A stretch of DNA of 47,376 bases from Desulfonatronum sp. SC1 (GCF_003046795.1 NZ_PZKN01000031.1:1-47376), one strand, 5' to 3'; numbered from the stretch's first letter, positions 31,566 to 41,456 are shown. Notes: a model not told the origin generated them from the letters alone. A program made the numbers and translations.

Positions 31566-31790
31566 ATGAAAAACATCACCCTTTCGATGGACGAAGAATT
31601 GTTGCGGGCCGGAAGGGAGTACGCGCGGTCGCACAATATTTCTTTCAATCTTTTCGTCCGGAAGCTGGTCCAGCAAGCCGTTGCCCAGAAGCAAAGCAAC
31701 TGGCTTGAAAATACGTTTTCTCTGATGGATGAAGCGGATGCGGCTTCCGGTGACCAAACCTGGTCACGAGAGGATTTGTATCGTGTCTAA
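31566..31790 (+). CDS. VapB-type antitoxin (ribbon-helix-helix)
   Basis: This protein of 74 residues begins MKNITLSMDEELLRAGREYARSHNISFN, a ribbon-helix-helix type DNA-binding segment, followed by a C-terminal tail (about 45-74) fit to block the toxin. AAGGAG is seven or so bases upstream of the ATG. Its stop overlaps the toxin gene start by eight bases, as usual in type II toxin-antitoxin pairs. Such antitoxins repress their own promoter with the toxin. Confidence 0.88.
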   Translation: MKNITLSMDEELLRAGREYARSHNISFNLFVRKLVQQAVAQKQSNWLENTFSLMDEADAASGDQTWSREDLYRV

Positions 31791-32193
31791 GATTTTCATC
31801 GATACTAATCTTTTCGTCTATGCCCTCGACCAAAAGGAGCCTCTGAAACGAGACAAAGCTCGCACGATCCTGAAAACCCTCACCGAAACCCACCAGCCGG
31901 TCGTCTCTACGCAGGTGATCAACGAGTTCTACGTCGTGGCCACAACCAAGTTAAAGGCCGATCCATTCATCGTTAAAAACATCATCCATACCTTCCGCAA
32001 CATGGAAATCGTCAACAATGACCTGGAATTGATCGAACAGGCCATCGACATCAGCATCCTGTCGCGACTTTCCTTCTGGGATTCGCTGATCATCGCCGCC
32101 GCTGAAAAAGCCAACTGCGAATATGTCTATTCCGAAGATCTCAACTCCGGCCAGATATATCGTGGGGTCATGGCGCTCAATCCGCTGCGCTGA
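31783..32193 (+). CDS. VapC-type PIN-domain toxin
   Basis: This PIN-domain ribonuclease of 136 residues has the acidic residues D7 (IFIDTNLFVYALD), E48 (QVINEFYVV), D100 (SFWDSLIIAAA) and E118/D119 (YSEDLNSGQ), so its metal site looks complete. I chose the GTG at 31783 because GAGG is nine bases upstream; the longer frame from 31729 has no site. Family members cut tRNA or rRNA to slow growth. The pair is a stand-alone module between pspF and a large kinase. Confidence 0.92.
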   Translation: MSKIFIDTNLFVYALDQKEPLKRDKARTILKTLTETHQPVVSTQVINEFYVVATTKLKADPFIVKNIIHTFRNMEIVNNDLELIEQAIDISILSRLSFWDSLIIAAAEKANCEYVYSEDLNSGQIYRGVMALNPLR

Positions 32194-32477
32194 CCGACTC
32201 TATTTTGGGTAACTGCTCAGCTTTCGAAAAGACCAGGACTGACAAGCGCCATTGTGCTTTGAACGTCGACACAGCAGACGGATGATCTCCGGAACGCCGG
32301 ATGTCGGTATGTACGCCCCCACAGCCCAGGCCACATCCCCTGGAAAGGGCGCGCCGGGTCGATCTGATGCCCTTTTTCACGTCCCGGTGCGTACACCCGA
32401 AAGGGAGCGCCGTGGGGATCAAGGTGAGGAATGATCGCCGATTCAATGTCGGGCTCCTGCGCGCTGGGGCAGGTTGG

Positions 32478-35189
32478 TCATCTTCCGCCCGTTTCATCAC
32501 TCTGGGCGGCGACATCTGCGTCGCAAGCATTCTTGGGCAACGAGAAAGTGAAGACCGTCCCTTGCCCTGGTTTGCTTTTGGCCCAGATCCGGCCTCCGTG
32601 CTTTTCAATAAACTCCTTGCACAGGAGCAACCCCAGTCCCGAACCGCGTTCGCCTTCGGTCCCGCGAAGACAGGTCCTGCGGTCCAGGGCGAACAGGCCG
32701 CACAGAATGGCCTCGTCCATGCCTACTCCGGTATCCCGGATCGAGACGCGGACGGTTTCCTCGTCCTGATCCGCGGTAATCGTGATTTCCCCTTCGCGTT
32801 GGGTGAATTTGACCGCGTTGAACAGCAGGTTGCGGACCACGGTGCTGAGCATGGGGTGGTCGGCCAGGATGGAGATGTGTTCCGGGACCGAGCAGCGTAC
32901 GGCGATGGCTTTCTGGCGGGCGCTGGGAGCGATGAGTTCCAGGGTGCCCCGGATCAGGGTCGAGAGGGGTTGGGGTTGGGGCTCGAAGGAGGTGATGCCG
33001 CGCTGCATTCGTGCCCATTCCAGGAGATTGTTCAGCAGGTTGTAGAGATTCTCCGCGCTGCCCTTCATATCCTCGGCCAGCTTGCGGATGTCTTCCTGGC
33101 TCATGTTCTCAATGTGTCCGACCATCAACCGGATAAAGGACAGGAAGCCGATGAACGGCGATCGCAGATCATGGGCGATGATGGCGAAGAATTTGTCCTT
33201 GTCCGCCAGGGTCCGCTCCAGGCGGGTGTTGACCTGGCGCAGTTCGTCCTTGAACCGGGCCTGCTCGGCCATGGCCCGGGCCAGCTTGACCTGGCCGAAA
33301 CTGAGAGTGGCCACCAGGTCCGTCAGGCGGGCGTAGAAGTCCATGGTCTGGTGGACCGTCTCCCGGCTATACCTCGGCACCTGTTCCAATGCGGCCAGGT
33401 ATTGCTGTTCGTCAAAACCGTACCTTCGGGCCTGTTCCCGAAACAGGGTCAGGTCTGGAAGGTCGTCGTCGAACAGAAACTGGCCCAGAAACATGTTCCC
33501 CAGGTGGCGGCCACCGATGATGATCGGCGTCGCCAAGTCCCAGAGGTTGTTCTTGCATTTGTAGAGCTTGAAGGTTCCGGGGGCATCCACGCTGGAGAGT
33601 AAGGTGTCGCTTTCGATGCAGTTGCGCAGGGTTTCGGGGTGGACCCGGTGGAATTTGACGCAGACGTCCTGCCATCCGGTGGCCACCAGCACCTTGCCGT
33701 GCATGTCCACGATGGCGCTGCCGATGTTGCTCAGGCGATGGAAATCCTCCATCAGCAACTGAATGGCCCGGATGTCGATGATGTCTTCCAGGGCCAGCGC
33801 GCCCACGTCTCCATCCGGGGAGAGCAGGGCATCAAGCTTGTTGCGAACCCGGGCCTCGCTTTCGCGCAGAGCTTGGTCCATGTTTTTGCGCTCGGTGATA
33901 TCTTTGATCAGGCCGTCGTAGTCCGTCAATTCCCCCCGAGAGTTCAGCCTGACGACAATGGTGTTGCTCACCCAGCACCGCTGACCGTCCTTGCGGATGA
34001 TCCGGTGCTCAACGGGATCGGCCCGGCCCTCCATGAGTACTTTGCGGGCCTGTTCCCGAACCAGATTCTGATCCTCGGGCAGGACCATGTTTATCCAAAG
34101 GTACGGATCCGCGGCGAATTCCTCGGCCGTGAATCCGGTCACGGCGACGCAGGCCGGGCTGTGTACGGTTTGCGTGACTCGACCATTCTCGACCTGAACG
34201 GTGTACAGATAATCGGTCAGGCACTCCGTGATCCGTCGGTAGCGTTCCTCGCTTTGCAGCAGGGTCTCCTCGGCTCGTTTGCGCTCGGCGATGTCCCAGG
34301 CCAGATCGGCCAAAGCGGTCAGGACGTCCAGATCCACGGGCATGTAATCAGTGGGTTTGTTGCCCACGCCGAGAATGGCCACGATCCGTCCGTCCCGTTG
34401 CACCGGAACCACTATTTCCCGGAGAATCGGGGCATGCCCTTCGGGCAGCCCTCGGCGGTGGGGCAGGGCGGCATAATCGTTGTGGATTACCGGGGCGCGG
34501 GTGCGGACGCAGTCGGCCCAGACCCCGGCCTGGCTCACCGGATAGTGGGTACCGGCGGAGGGGTCGGCGGAGCAGCTTTCCTTGACGGTCCGGTCGGACC
34601 AGGTTTGAAGGACAATGGTGGATTGATCATCCTCAAAAAAATGAAAGAAACCGATCCGGCTTGCGGTGAGTTGTTCGGCCTCGGCCAGAGTGGCCCGGAG
34701 CAGTTCGGCCAAACTCCCTGAACGAACCAGGCGTTGGAGCCGGTCCCGGGCGGCCATGATCGACTCGGTGCGCTTGCGTTGCGAAATGTCGGAAAGAAAG
34801 CCCTGATGGAGCAATACCCGTCCGGCGGCGTCCCGGGCAACCCGCACCGTGGCCGAGGCCCAGAACGGCTTGCCGTCGCGGCGGACCATCCGGCACTCGT
34901 AATCCACAAGTTCGTCGTTCTGGTCCAGAAGGCGGACCAATGTCTTTCGGTCCTCCGGATTGGCGAACACCTGGACGGCAATGTTCGTCACCGAGGAAAC
35001 CAACTCTGTTTCGGAGTCGTATCCCAGCAAGCGGACCATGGCCGGATTGGCGCTGAGAAATCGGCCCTCCGGGGTGGTTGTGAAAACGCCCATGGGCGTG
35101 TTGGCCACGAGGGCTTTGAAGTCATGCGCGACGGATTTGGTCGAGGTGGGATTGTCGCTTTGCGTTTCGCCGGAAGACGCGAAGGTCAT
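32478..35189 (-). CDS. Soluble hybrid-sensor histidine kinase (PAS-GAF-PAS-PocR-HisKA)
   Basis: This kinase of 903 residues has no membrane span. In order it has PAS (about 24-140), GAF (about 150-315), PAS with PAC (about 325-450), a PocR-type domain (about 480-645, with VHPETLRNCIESD, LYKCKNNLWDLATPIIIGG and LGNMFLGQFLF) and HisKA with H673 (IIAHDLRSPF). A HATPase_c follows (RNLLFNAVKF, RDTGVGM, GSGLGLLLCKEF). PocR domains are thought to bind small hydrocarbon-like ligands such as propanediol. No cognate regulator adjoins, so it is an orphan kinase. GGAG is six bases before the ATG. Confidence 0.9.
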   Translation of the reverse strand: MTFASSGETQSDNPTSTKSVAHDFKALVANTPMGVFTTTPEGRFLSANPAMVRLLGYDSETELVSSVTNIAVQVFANPEDRKTLVRLLDQNDELVDYECRMVRRDGKPFWASATVRVARDAAGRVLLHQGFLSDISQRKRTESIMAARDRLQRLVRSGSLAELLRATLAEAEQLTASRIGFFHFFEDDQSTIVLQTWSDRTVKESCSADPSAGTHYPVSQAGVWADCVRTRAPVIHNDYAALPHRRGLPEGHAPILREIVVPVQRDGRIVAILGVGNKPTDYMPVDLDVLTALADLAWDIAERKRAEETLLQSEERYRRITECLTDYLYTVQVENGRVTQTVHSPACVAVTGFTAEEFAADPYLWINMVLPEDQNLVREQARKVLMEGRADPVEHRIIRKDGQRCWVSNTIVVRLNSRGELTDYDGLIKDITERKNMDQALRESEARVRNKLDALLSPDGDVGALALEDIIDIRAIQLLMEDFHRLSNIGSAIVDMHGKVLVATGWQDVCVKFHRVHPETLRNCIESDTLLSSVDAPGTFKLYKCKNNLWDLATPIIIGGRHLGNMFLGQFLFDDDLPDLTLFREQARRYGFDEQQYLAALEQVPRYSRETVHQTMDFYARLTDLVATLSFGQVKLARAMAEQARFKDELRQVNTRLERTLADKDKFFAIIAHDLRSPFIGFLSFIRLMVGHIENMSQEDIRKLAEDMKGSAENLYNLLNNLLEWARMQRGITSFEPQPQPLSTLIRGTLELIAPSARQKAIAVRCSVPEHISILADHPMLSTVVRNLLFNAVKFTQREGEITITADQDEETVRVSIRDTGVGMDEAILCGLFALDRRTCLRGTEGERGSGLGLLLCKEFIEKHGGRIWAKSKPGQGTVFTFSLPKNACDADVAAQSDETGGR

Positions 35190-35254
35190 GAAAGCTCCAC
35201 ATTTTGTACAATTTCAATTCAGAAAAGCGGATGGTTCGGCATTGATCCGCAAAT

Positions 35255-35282
35255 GTAGGGGCACGGCGCGCCGTGCCCCTAC
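35255..35282. repeat. Perfect 28-bp palindrome
   Basis: GTAGGGGCACGGCG is followed at once by its reverse complement CGCCGTGCCCCTAC. It lies between the large kinase promoter and the end of the DHH gene. Near-identical palindromes recur between genes in many bacteria, so this is probably a dispersed element, possibly acting as a terminator for the DHH gene. Confidence 0.75.
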
Positions 35283-35313
35283 GGTGTGGACGGCGCCTTC
35301 CGCACGAAGCGCT

Positions 35314-36624
35314 TCACAATTCATACATATTCAAAATCACGGCCGCCCTGGTGATCTCTCCGACCAGGCGGCCGTCCTCGACCACGGGCAGGAAACCCAG
35401 GTCGGAATGCGTCATCAGATGCAGGGCCTCACGCAGACTCTGGTCCGGATGCACGGTGGGGGCGTTTTGACGGAGCATGGAGGTCACGGATTTATCCCAT
35501 TGCCGATCTTGTTTGATTTTGCGGAATTGGGCCTTATGCAGGACGCCCAGCAGCCTGCCTTGTTCATCCACCACCGGCAAGGCCTGGCGCTCCGTCCCGG
35601 AAGCGTTCGGGGCCGTCGGTCCTTCCAGGATGGCCACGGCTTCTCGGAGGCTGTGCGCGGGTGCCAGCCGGATCGAGACCGGGGTGGCCAGGTCGCGGAC
35701 ATTGGTCCGCCTGGTTCCGGTTTGGCGGATCAACTCGACGACCTGACTTCGTGTCGTATCCAGCGGAGCCTGGACAACGGCGGAACCGGCGCCGGGATGG
35801 CCGCCTCCGCCCAGACGGCGGACCACGGCGCCTACGTCGAACAGCTTGGGGTTGCCGCGTCCGATGACCGCGGTCTTGTGGGAGCCCATGGGAAAGATCC
35901 CAAACGCGGCGTCGAGGCCTTGAATCTCCATGAATTTTGAGACCACCGTGGGCAGCATGTTCAGTTCCTTGCGGGCATCCTGAACGCAGACCCCCAGGCG
36001 CAGGTCATCGAGGCGGATGATTTCCGGTTCGGCCAGCATCCGGGAGAACAGGTCCAGGTGACGCTCGTCCAGAGAGCTGTCCAGGTACGCGGAGACCACG
36101 TTCAGGTCCGCCCCGTTTTCGAGCAGGAAGGCGGCCATGCGCGCGTCCCGTGCCGTGGTGCTGGGAAAGGACAAGGAGCCGGTGTCGTCGTAAATACCCA
36201 GCAGAAATAGAGTGGCGTGGATTGGGGAAAAGGCCGTATCTTGAGCCTGAAAGCGTTCCAGAAGCAGGGTGACCGTCGCTCCGACCTCCTCCCGATGTTC
36301 CTTGGAGGCGGCGATGGACCCGCCAGCCATGTGGTGGTCCCAGACGGTTACCGGAAGATCGTCGCGCTTGGCCAGTTCCCGCATGCCGTCGAGACGCTCC
36401 CAACTTGACGTGTCCGTGACCACCAGATCATCCACCTCGGCCACGTCCACGGAGTCTCTGTGGTTGAGCCGGAGCAAGTCCCAATGCACGGCCATGAAGT
36501 CGCGCACCGCGGGCTGGACGTGGGTCGGGACGAGACGCGTCGCGCCGGGATACAGGAAGGCGGCCGCGACCATGGATGCCAGGGCGTCGAAGTCGGTGTT
36601 GACATGGGTGGTCACGAGAAGCAT
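35314..36624 (-). CDS. DHH/DHHA1 phosphoesterase with paired CBS domains
   Basis: This protein of 436 residues has a DHH domain (about 1-160) with HVNTDFDALAS, VTDTSS, DHHMAGG and GIYDDTGSL, all metal-site motifs. A DHHA1 domain follows, ending GGGGHPGAGSA (about 278-288), and then two CBS domains (about 315-436). In related Desulfobacterota proteins this same N-terminal order precedes a tRNA nucleotidyltransferase/poly(A) polymerase domain, which is absent here. CBS pairs often sense adenosine nucleotides. It may be a stand-alone oligoribonuclease or a regulatory phosphodiesterase. AGGAG is eight bases before the ATG. Confidence 0.88.
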   Translation of the reverse strand: MLLVTTHVNTDFDALASMVAAAFLYPGATRLVPTHVQPAVRDFMAVHWDLLRLNHRDSVDVAEVDDLVVTDTSSWERLDGMRELAKRDDLPVTVWDHHMAGGSIAASKEHREEVGATVTLLLERFQAQDTAFSPIHATLFLLGIYDDTGSLSFPSTTARDARMAAFLLENGADLNVVSAYLDSSLDERHLDLFSRMLAEPEIIRLDDLRLGVCVQDARKELNMLPTVVSKFMEIQGLDAAFGIFPMGSHKTAVIGRGNPKLFDVGAVVRRLGGGGHPGAGSAVVQAPLDTTRSQVVELIRQTGTRRTNVRDLATPVSIRLAPAHSLREAVAILEGPTAPNASGTERQALPVVDEQGRLLGVLHKAQFRKIKQDRQWDKSVTSMLRQNAPTVHPDQSLREALHLMTHSDLGFLPVVEDGRLVGEITRAAVILNMYEL

Positions 36625-36876
36625 CGGCGTGTCTCCTGTCGGGGCGCCTCGTCGAGGACAGGTCTTTCACGATGACCCGATTGCTTCTTTCTGTAGCTGA
36701 TTTCGGACGCGCCTACAATCGCTATCCGTTTGCAACAATCCCTAATCTTCGCTAGGCTTCCGAGCACGTTCTCGGATTATCGTAGGACGGTTGGGCGCTG
36801 ACTGGGAAGGTACATGACTCTTGAGGCGTTGTGATCGTCAATGAATTGAAGCAACTCACAAAATAAGGACTATATC

Positions 36877-39414
36877 ATGGCCAAAAAACGTAAGGGCAAG
36901 ACGGAAGAAGGGGGTTCTCAGGGCCAAACAGGCCACCTCGTCCACTGGGACGGCGATTTGCATGGCGCTGACAGCGTGGAAGGACTCAAACGCGACATCG
37001 TGCGGCATGTGGTGACCAGCCTGGGCAACGATTATGCCCGACCTAACGATTTTACATATTACAACGGCTTGGCCCTGGCTATCCGCGACCGGATGATCGC
37101 GCAATGGATCAAAACCCAACGTTCGTACTACAACGAACAGGCCAAGCGGGTGTATTACCTGTCCATGGAATATCTGCACGGCAAGTCGTTGTTAAACAGC
37201 TTGCACTGCCTGGGGCTGCACGACCTGGCCAAGGAGGCCCTGGCCGATTTCGGCCTGGACCTGGAAGACGTGGCCGAGGTGGAATGGGACGCCGGATTGG
37301 GCAACGGAGGTCTGGGCCGTCTGGCCTCTTGCTACCTGGACTCCATGGCCACCCAGTGCATCTCCGGCTACGGCTACGGCATCCGCTACGATTACGGCAT
37401 GTTTCACCAGACCATCGAAAACGGGGCTCAGGTGGAGCAGCCGGACAATTGGACCAAGCGGGGTACCCCCTGGGAGTTCGACCGGGCCCGGTTCATGACC
37501 CCGATCAACTTCTTCGGCCGGGTCCGGACCTGGGTGGACGACCAGGGCCGGTTGCGTCACGACTGGGTGGACACGGAAAAGGTTCTGGCCATGGCCTGCG
37601 ACCTGCTCGTTCCAGGGTACCGCAACGGTCGGGCCATCAACATGCGGCTGTGGGCCGCCAAGTCGGACACGGAATTCAATCTGGAGTTCTTCAACACCGG
37701 GGACTACATCGGCGCGCTGGAGGCCAAGATCCGGGACGAGACCATCTCCAAGGTGCTCTATCCCAGCGACGACAAGCTCCAGGGCCGGGTACTCCGGCTC
37801 TGCCAGCAATACTTCTTCGTCGCGGCTTCACTGGACGACATTCTGCGACGCTACAAAAAGAAGTTCGCCTCTTTTGACCAGCTTCCTGAAATGGCGGTCA
37901 TCCAGCTCAACGACACGCACCCGACCATCGCCATTCCTGAACTGATGCGCGTTTTGGTGGACGAGGAATTGTTGGACTGGGACACGGCCTGGGATCTGTG
38001 CACCCGAGTCTTCGCCTACACCAACCACACCATCCTGCCCGAAGCACTTGAAAGTTGGCCTTGTTCCCTGATCCAGCGAGTCCTACCTCGGCACATGGAA
38101 ATCATCTACGAGATCAATCACCGCTTCATGGAGTGGTTGGACGAGCTGGACGACGGCCATCCCGACCCGGCTGGCCGCAAATCCCGGCTATCCATCATCC
38201 AGGAACACCCGGAAAAAGCCGTGCGCATGGCTAATCTGGCCATCGTGGGCAGCTTTTCGGTCAACGGCGTGGCGGCCATGCACACGGAGATTATCAAGGC
38301 CGAGGTGTTTCCGGAGTTCCACGCTGTGTTTCCGGGTCGATTCCGCAACGTGACCAACGGTGTCACCCCGAGGCGCTGGCTGAACCAGTGCAACCCTGGC
38401 CTATCCGAGCTAATTTCACAAAAGATTTCAGGCAATTGGTTGTACAATCTGGACCGGCTCCGCGATCTGATCCCCCATGCCGAGGACCAGGCTTTCCGGA
38501 CGGCGTGGCGGGAGGTCAAGCGGGCCAACAAAGAACGCCTGGCGGCGTACGTGACCCGCAAGCTAGGATTTGAATGCAACCTGGACGCCATGTTCGACGT
38601 TCAGGTCAAGCGCATCCATGAATACAAGCGCCAACTGCTCAACGTGCTGCATGTGATCACCCTCTACAACCGGATCAAAGCCGACCCTAAAATGGATGTC
38701 GTCCCCCGAACCGTGTTTTTCGGCGGCAAGGCCGCGCCGGCCTATTTCATGGCCAAGCTGTTCATCCGGCTGATCAACGGCGTGGCCGACGTGGTCAACC
38801 CCGACCCGGACGTGGCCGGTCGGCTGCAAGTGGTTTTTTTGCCTAACTATTGCGTGTCCCAGGCTGAGCGGATTATTCCGGCTACGGAATTGTCCGAGCA
38901 GATATCCACGGCTGGCTACGAGGCCTCGGGAACCGGAAACATGAAGTTCGCCATCAACGGGGCTCTGACCATCGGCACCCTGGACGGAGCCAACGTGGAA
39001 ATGCTGGAGGAGATCGGGGCGGAGAACATGTTCATCTTCGGGCGCACAGCCGGCGAGATTAAGGCCCTGCGTCGCGGCGGATACAATCCCTGGCAATTCT
39101 GCGAAAACGATTCGGAACTGAAGCAGGTGCTGTCCATGATTTCCGGCAACGTCTTCTCCGCCCACAATCACGGTCTGTTCGCGCCGATCATCGACAACCT
39201 GCTGCACCAAGGCGACTACTTTTGCGTCCTGGCGGACTACCGGGCCTATGTAGACTGCCAGGAACAGGTCAGCACACTTTACCGAGACCAGGACGAGTGG
39301 ACCCGACGCTCCATCCTGAACTCCGCCAACATGGGCAAGTTCTCCAGTGACCGCTCGGTCATGGACTACGCCCAGAACATTTGGGGCGTAGCCCCTCAGG
39401 CCTGCCTGCTTTGA
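36877..39414 (+). CDS. glgP: Glycogen/alpha-glucan phosphorylase
   Basis: This enzyme of 845 residues releases glucose 1-phosphate from glycogen or maltodextrin. The family motifs include YYLSMEYLHGKSLLN, WDAGLGNGGLGRLASCYLDS and NDTHPTIAIPELMR. The PLP-binding motif is EASGTGNMKFAINGALT (lysine near residue 690). The length is that of the long bacterial form, and it is intact. AAGGA lies seven bases before the ATG. It stands alone, followed by a terminator; the first 25 residues are a lysine- and glycine-rich extension of unknown role. Confidence 0.96.
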   Translation: MAKKRKGKTEEGGSQGQTGHLVHWDGDLHGADSVEGLKRDIVRHVVTSLGNDYARPNDFTYYNGLALAIRDRMIAQWIKTQRSYYNEQAKRVYYLSMEYLHGKSLLNSLHCLGLHDLAKEALADFGLDLEDVAEVEWDAGLGNGGLGRLASCYLDSMATQCISGYGYGIRYDYGMFHQTIENGAQVEQPDNWTKRGTPWEFDRARFMTPINFFGRVRTWVDDQGRLRHDWVDTEKVLAMACDLLVPGYRNGRAINMRLWAAKSDTEFNLEFFNTGDYIGALEAKIRDETISKVLYPSDDKLQGRVLRLCQQYFFVAASLDDILRRYKKKFASFDQLPEMAVIQLNDTHPTIAIPELMRVLVDEELLDWDTAWDLCTRVFAYTNHTILPEALESWPCSLIQRVLPRHMEIIYEINHRFMEWLDELDDGHPDPAGRKSRLSIIQEHPEKAVRMANLAIVGSFSVNGVAAMHTEIIKAEVFPEFHAVFPGRFRNVTNGVTPRRWLNQCNPGLSELISQKISGNWLYNLDRLRDLIPHAEDQAFRTAWREVKRANKERLAAYVTRKLGFECNLDAMFDVQVKRIHEYKRQLLNVLHVITLYNRIKADPKMDVVPRTVFFGGKAAPAYFMAKLFIRLINGVADVVNPDPDVAGRLQVVFLPNYCVSQAERIIPATELSEQISTAGYEASGTGNMKFAINGALTIGTLDGANVEMLEEIGAENMFIFGRTAGEIKALRRGGYNPWQFCENDSELKQVLSMISGNVFSAHNHGLFAPIIDNLLHQGDYFCVLADYRAYVDCQEQVSTLYRDQDEWTRRSILNSANMGKFSSDRSVMDYAQNIWGVAPQACLL

Positions 39415-39528
39415 TCATGTTCTTCCGCTATCCAGGGGTCTTCAATGCATTAATCGGATTTTCCCGTCCGGCAAAAGCATTGCCCTGAACGCATGAAGTC
39501 GTTACTAGCTCTGGAACTTGAAGCTATG

Positions 39529-39557
39529 GGACTTCCCGAGAGGGAAGTCCGCTTTCT
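39529..39557 (+). terminator. Rho-independent terminator after glgP
   Basis: A perfect 9-bp stem (GGACTTCCC, GAGA loop, GGGAAGTCC) is followed by GCTTTCTTTC. It lies about 115 bases beyond the phosphorylase stop and 60 bases before the acyl-CoA ligase gene. Confidence 0.75.
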
Positions 39558-39611
39558 TTCAGAGCGGTCGCGCGACACGCGGCTATCGAATCCAGCCATT
39601 CCGAGGTGATC

Positions 39612-41321
39612 ATGATCGACGTTCCGAGCCCTTGGCGAAAATTCTACGACCCCGAAGTTCCCACTCCGTTTGAGCCGGAGGCCGTGGCCATCCATGAATT
39701 GCTGGCCCGGTCGGCCCGAGAGCATCCCCAGCGCAAGGCTATCGTCTTTCAAAACTGGTCCACAACCTACGCCGAATTTGATCGTCTGACCGGGGTTATG
39801 GCCGCGAATCTGCGACGGCTGGGGCTGACTGCGGGAACCCGGGTCGCTGTGCTCCTGCCGAACCTGCCCCAGACTCTGATCACATACTTCGCTATCCTTA
39901 AGGCCGGGGGCGTGGTGGTGATGATGAACCCCCTGTACATGGAGAACGAGCTGCACGACCAGATTTCAGACAGCTCTGCGGAGTTTTTAGTCACCCTGGA
40001 TCTGCTTTGGTCCAAGGTCGCGGGGTTTCGTCGGCGCGTGCATCTGAAAAAAATCATCGTCGCCAGCATTGCCGACGCCCTGGGCTTTCCCCTGCGCCAG
40101 CTCTACAAGCTCAAGGCCTGGAAGCAGGGCATGGGTAAGGACGTCCCGTATGATGACGGCGCGATCATCCCTTGGAAGGAGATCGTGAAAGGGCAGGATG
40201 TCTATAGTCAGGTTGTCGACGATCCGCGCAACCATTTGGCCATGCTCCAGTACACCGGCGGGACCACAGGCGTACCCAAAGGGGTGATGTTGTCCCATGC
40301 CAACCTGACCGCCAATGTGCAGCAGTGCCTGGCCATGCTGCCCAAGCTTAAGAAGTCCCAGCACACCCTGCTGGCCGTGCTGCCGTTTTTTCATATTTTC
40401 GGTCTGACGGTCTGCATGAACTTCGCCGTGGGACTGGGCGCGACCATCATCCCCTTCCCGAGGCTGGTGGTGGCCGATTTGCTGAAGGCAATTCAGAAGT
40501 ACAAGCCCACGATTTTTCCGGCCGTCCCGGCTATTTTCGTGGCCATGGTCCAGCACAAGAATCTCGGCCAGTTCAAGCTGTCCTCCATTGACTACTGTAT
40601 TTCCGGCTCAGCGCCGCTGCCCGTGGAAGTCATGCAGAAATTCCAGAAACTGACCGGCGCCGAGATCATAGAAGGCTACGGCCTGACCGAAGCCTCGCCG
40701 GTGACCCACCTCAACCCTCTGGACGGCAAGCACAAGCCCGGCTCCATCGGTATCCCCCTGCCCGGCACCGAAGCGGGCATCGTGGACATGGAGGGTGGGG
40801 CCGTGCCCGTGCCCATGGGCAAGCTGGGCGAGCTGGTTGTCCGAGGGCATCAGGTCATGCAAGGCTACTGGAACCGAGCCGACGAGACCGCCTCCACCAT
40901 CCGCAATACCTGGCTGTACACCGGGGATATCGCCTACATGGACGAGGACGGATTCTGCTTTATCGTGGACCGCAAGAAGGATCTGATCATCACCGGTGGG
41001 TACAACGTTTACCCCCGGGACGTGGACGAGGTGCTCTACGAGCATCCCAAGGTCAAGGAGGCCGTGGCCGTGGGCATCCCGCATCCCACCAGGGGCGAAA
41101 TCGTCAAGGCCTTCATCGTGCCCAAGGATGGCGAAGTGATCGAACAATCGGAAATCATCGAATTCTGCTCTCAGAAACTGGCCAAGTACAAAGTCCCCCG
41201 CCGGGTGGAGTTCCGCACCGAACTGCCGAAGACTTTGGTGGGCAAGGTGTTGCGGCGGGCTTTACGTCAGGAGGAAGAGGAAAAGGTGAAAGAGCGAAGA
41301 AATAGACGGATGGGGGACTGA
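39612..41321 (+). CDS. Long-chain fatty-acid-CoA ligase
   Basis: This AMP-forming ligase of 569 residues activates fatty acids as CoA thioesters. The P-loop-like motif is YTGGTTGVPKGVMLSH (about 213-228). The adenine-binding motif is EGYGLTEASPVTH, and the hinge and lid region holds YTGDIAYMDEDGFCFIVDRKKDLI. The C-terminal catalytic lysine lies in LPKTLVGKVLRRAL. I chose the ATG at 39612 because GAGG is five bases upstream. A charged tail (EEEEKVKERRNRR) follows. Together with the FadL-type porin earlier in the window it would allow use of exogenous fatty acids, but the two are not linked. Confidence 0.93.
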   Translation: MIDVPSPWRKFYDPEVPTPFEPEAVAIHELLARSAREHPQRKAIVFQNWSTTYAEFDRLTGVMAANLRRLGLTAGTRVAVLLPNLPQTLITYFAILKAGGVVVMMNPLYMENELHDQISDSSAEFLVTLDLLWSKVAGFRRRVHLKKIIVASIADALGFPLRQLYKLKAWKQGMGKDVPYDDGAIIPWKEIVKGQDVYSQVVDDPRNHLAMLQYTGGTTGVPKGVMLSHANLTANVQQCLAMLPKLKKSQHTLLAVLPFFHIFGLTVCMNFAVGLGATIIPFPRLVVADLLKAIQKYKPTIFPAVPAIFVAMVQHKNLGQFKLSSIDYCISGSAPLPVEVMQKFQKLTGAEIIEGYGLTEASPVTHLNPLDGKHKPGSIGIPLPGTEAGIVDMEGGAVPVPMGKLGELVVRGHQVMQGYWNRADETASTIRNTWLYTGDIAYMDEDGFCFIVDRKKDLIITGGYNVYPRDVDEVLYEHPKVKEAVAVGIPHPTRGEIVKAFIVPKDGEVIEQSEIIEFCSQKLAKYKVPRRVEFRTELPKTLVGKVLRRALRQEEEEKVKERRNRRMGD

Positions 41322-41456
41322 GGCTGGTCTGGATATTGAGGTTAGCTTTTTCACAACCACAATCGCAAGTTGTAAACGTATATTCGTCCATTGATTTTGT
41401 CTTTATAAAAAATCACGAACTTTCTTAAAAATTGCTACATCATTTTTTTATATATT

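Noticed and set aside
32177-32608. Minus-strand frame between vapC and the large kinase
   Set aside because: It overlaps the kinase 3' end, has no ribosome site, and its Arg/Ser-rich product resembles no family.
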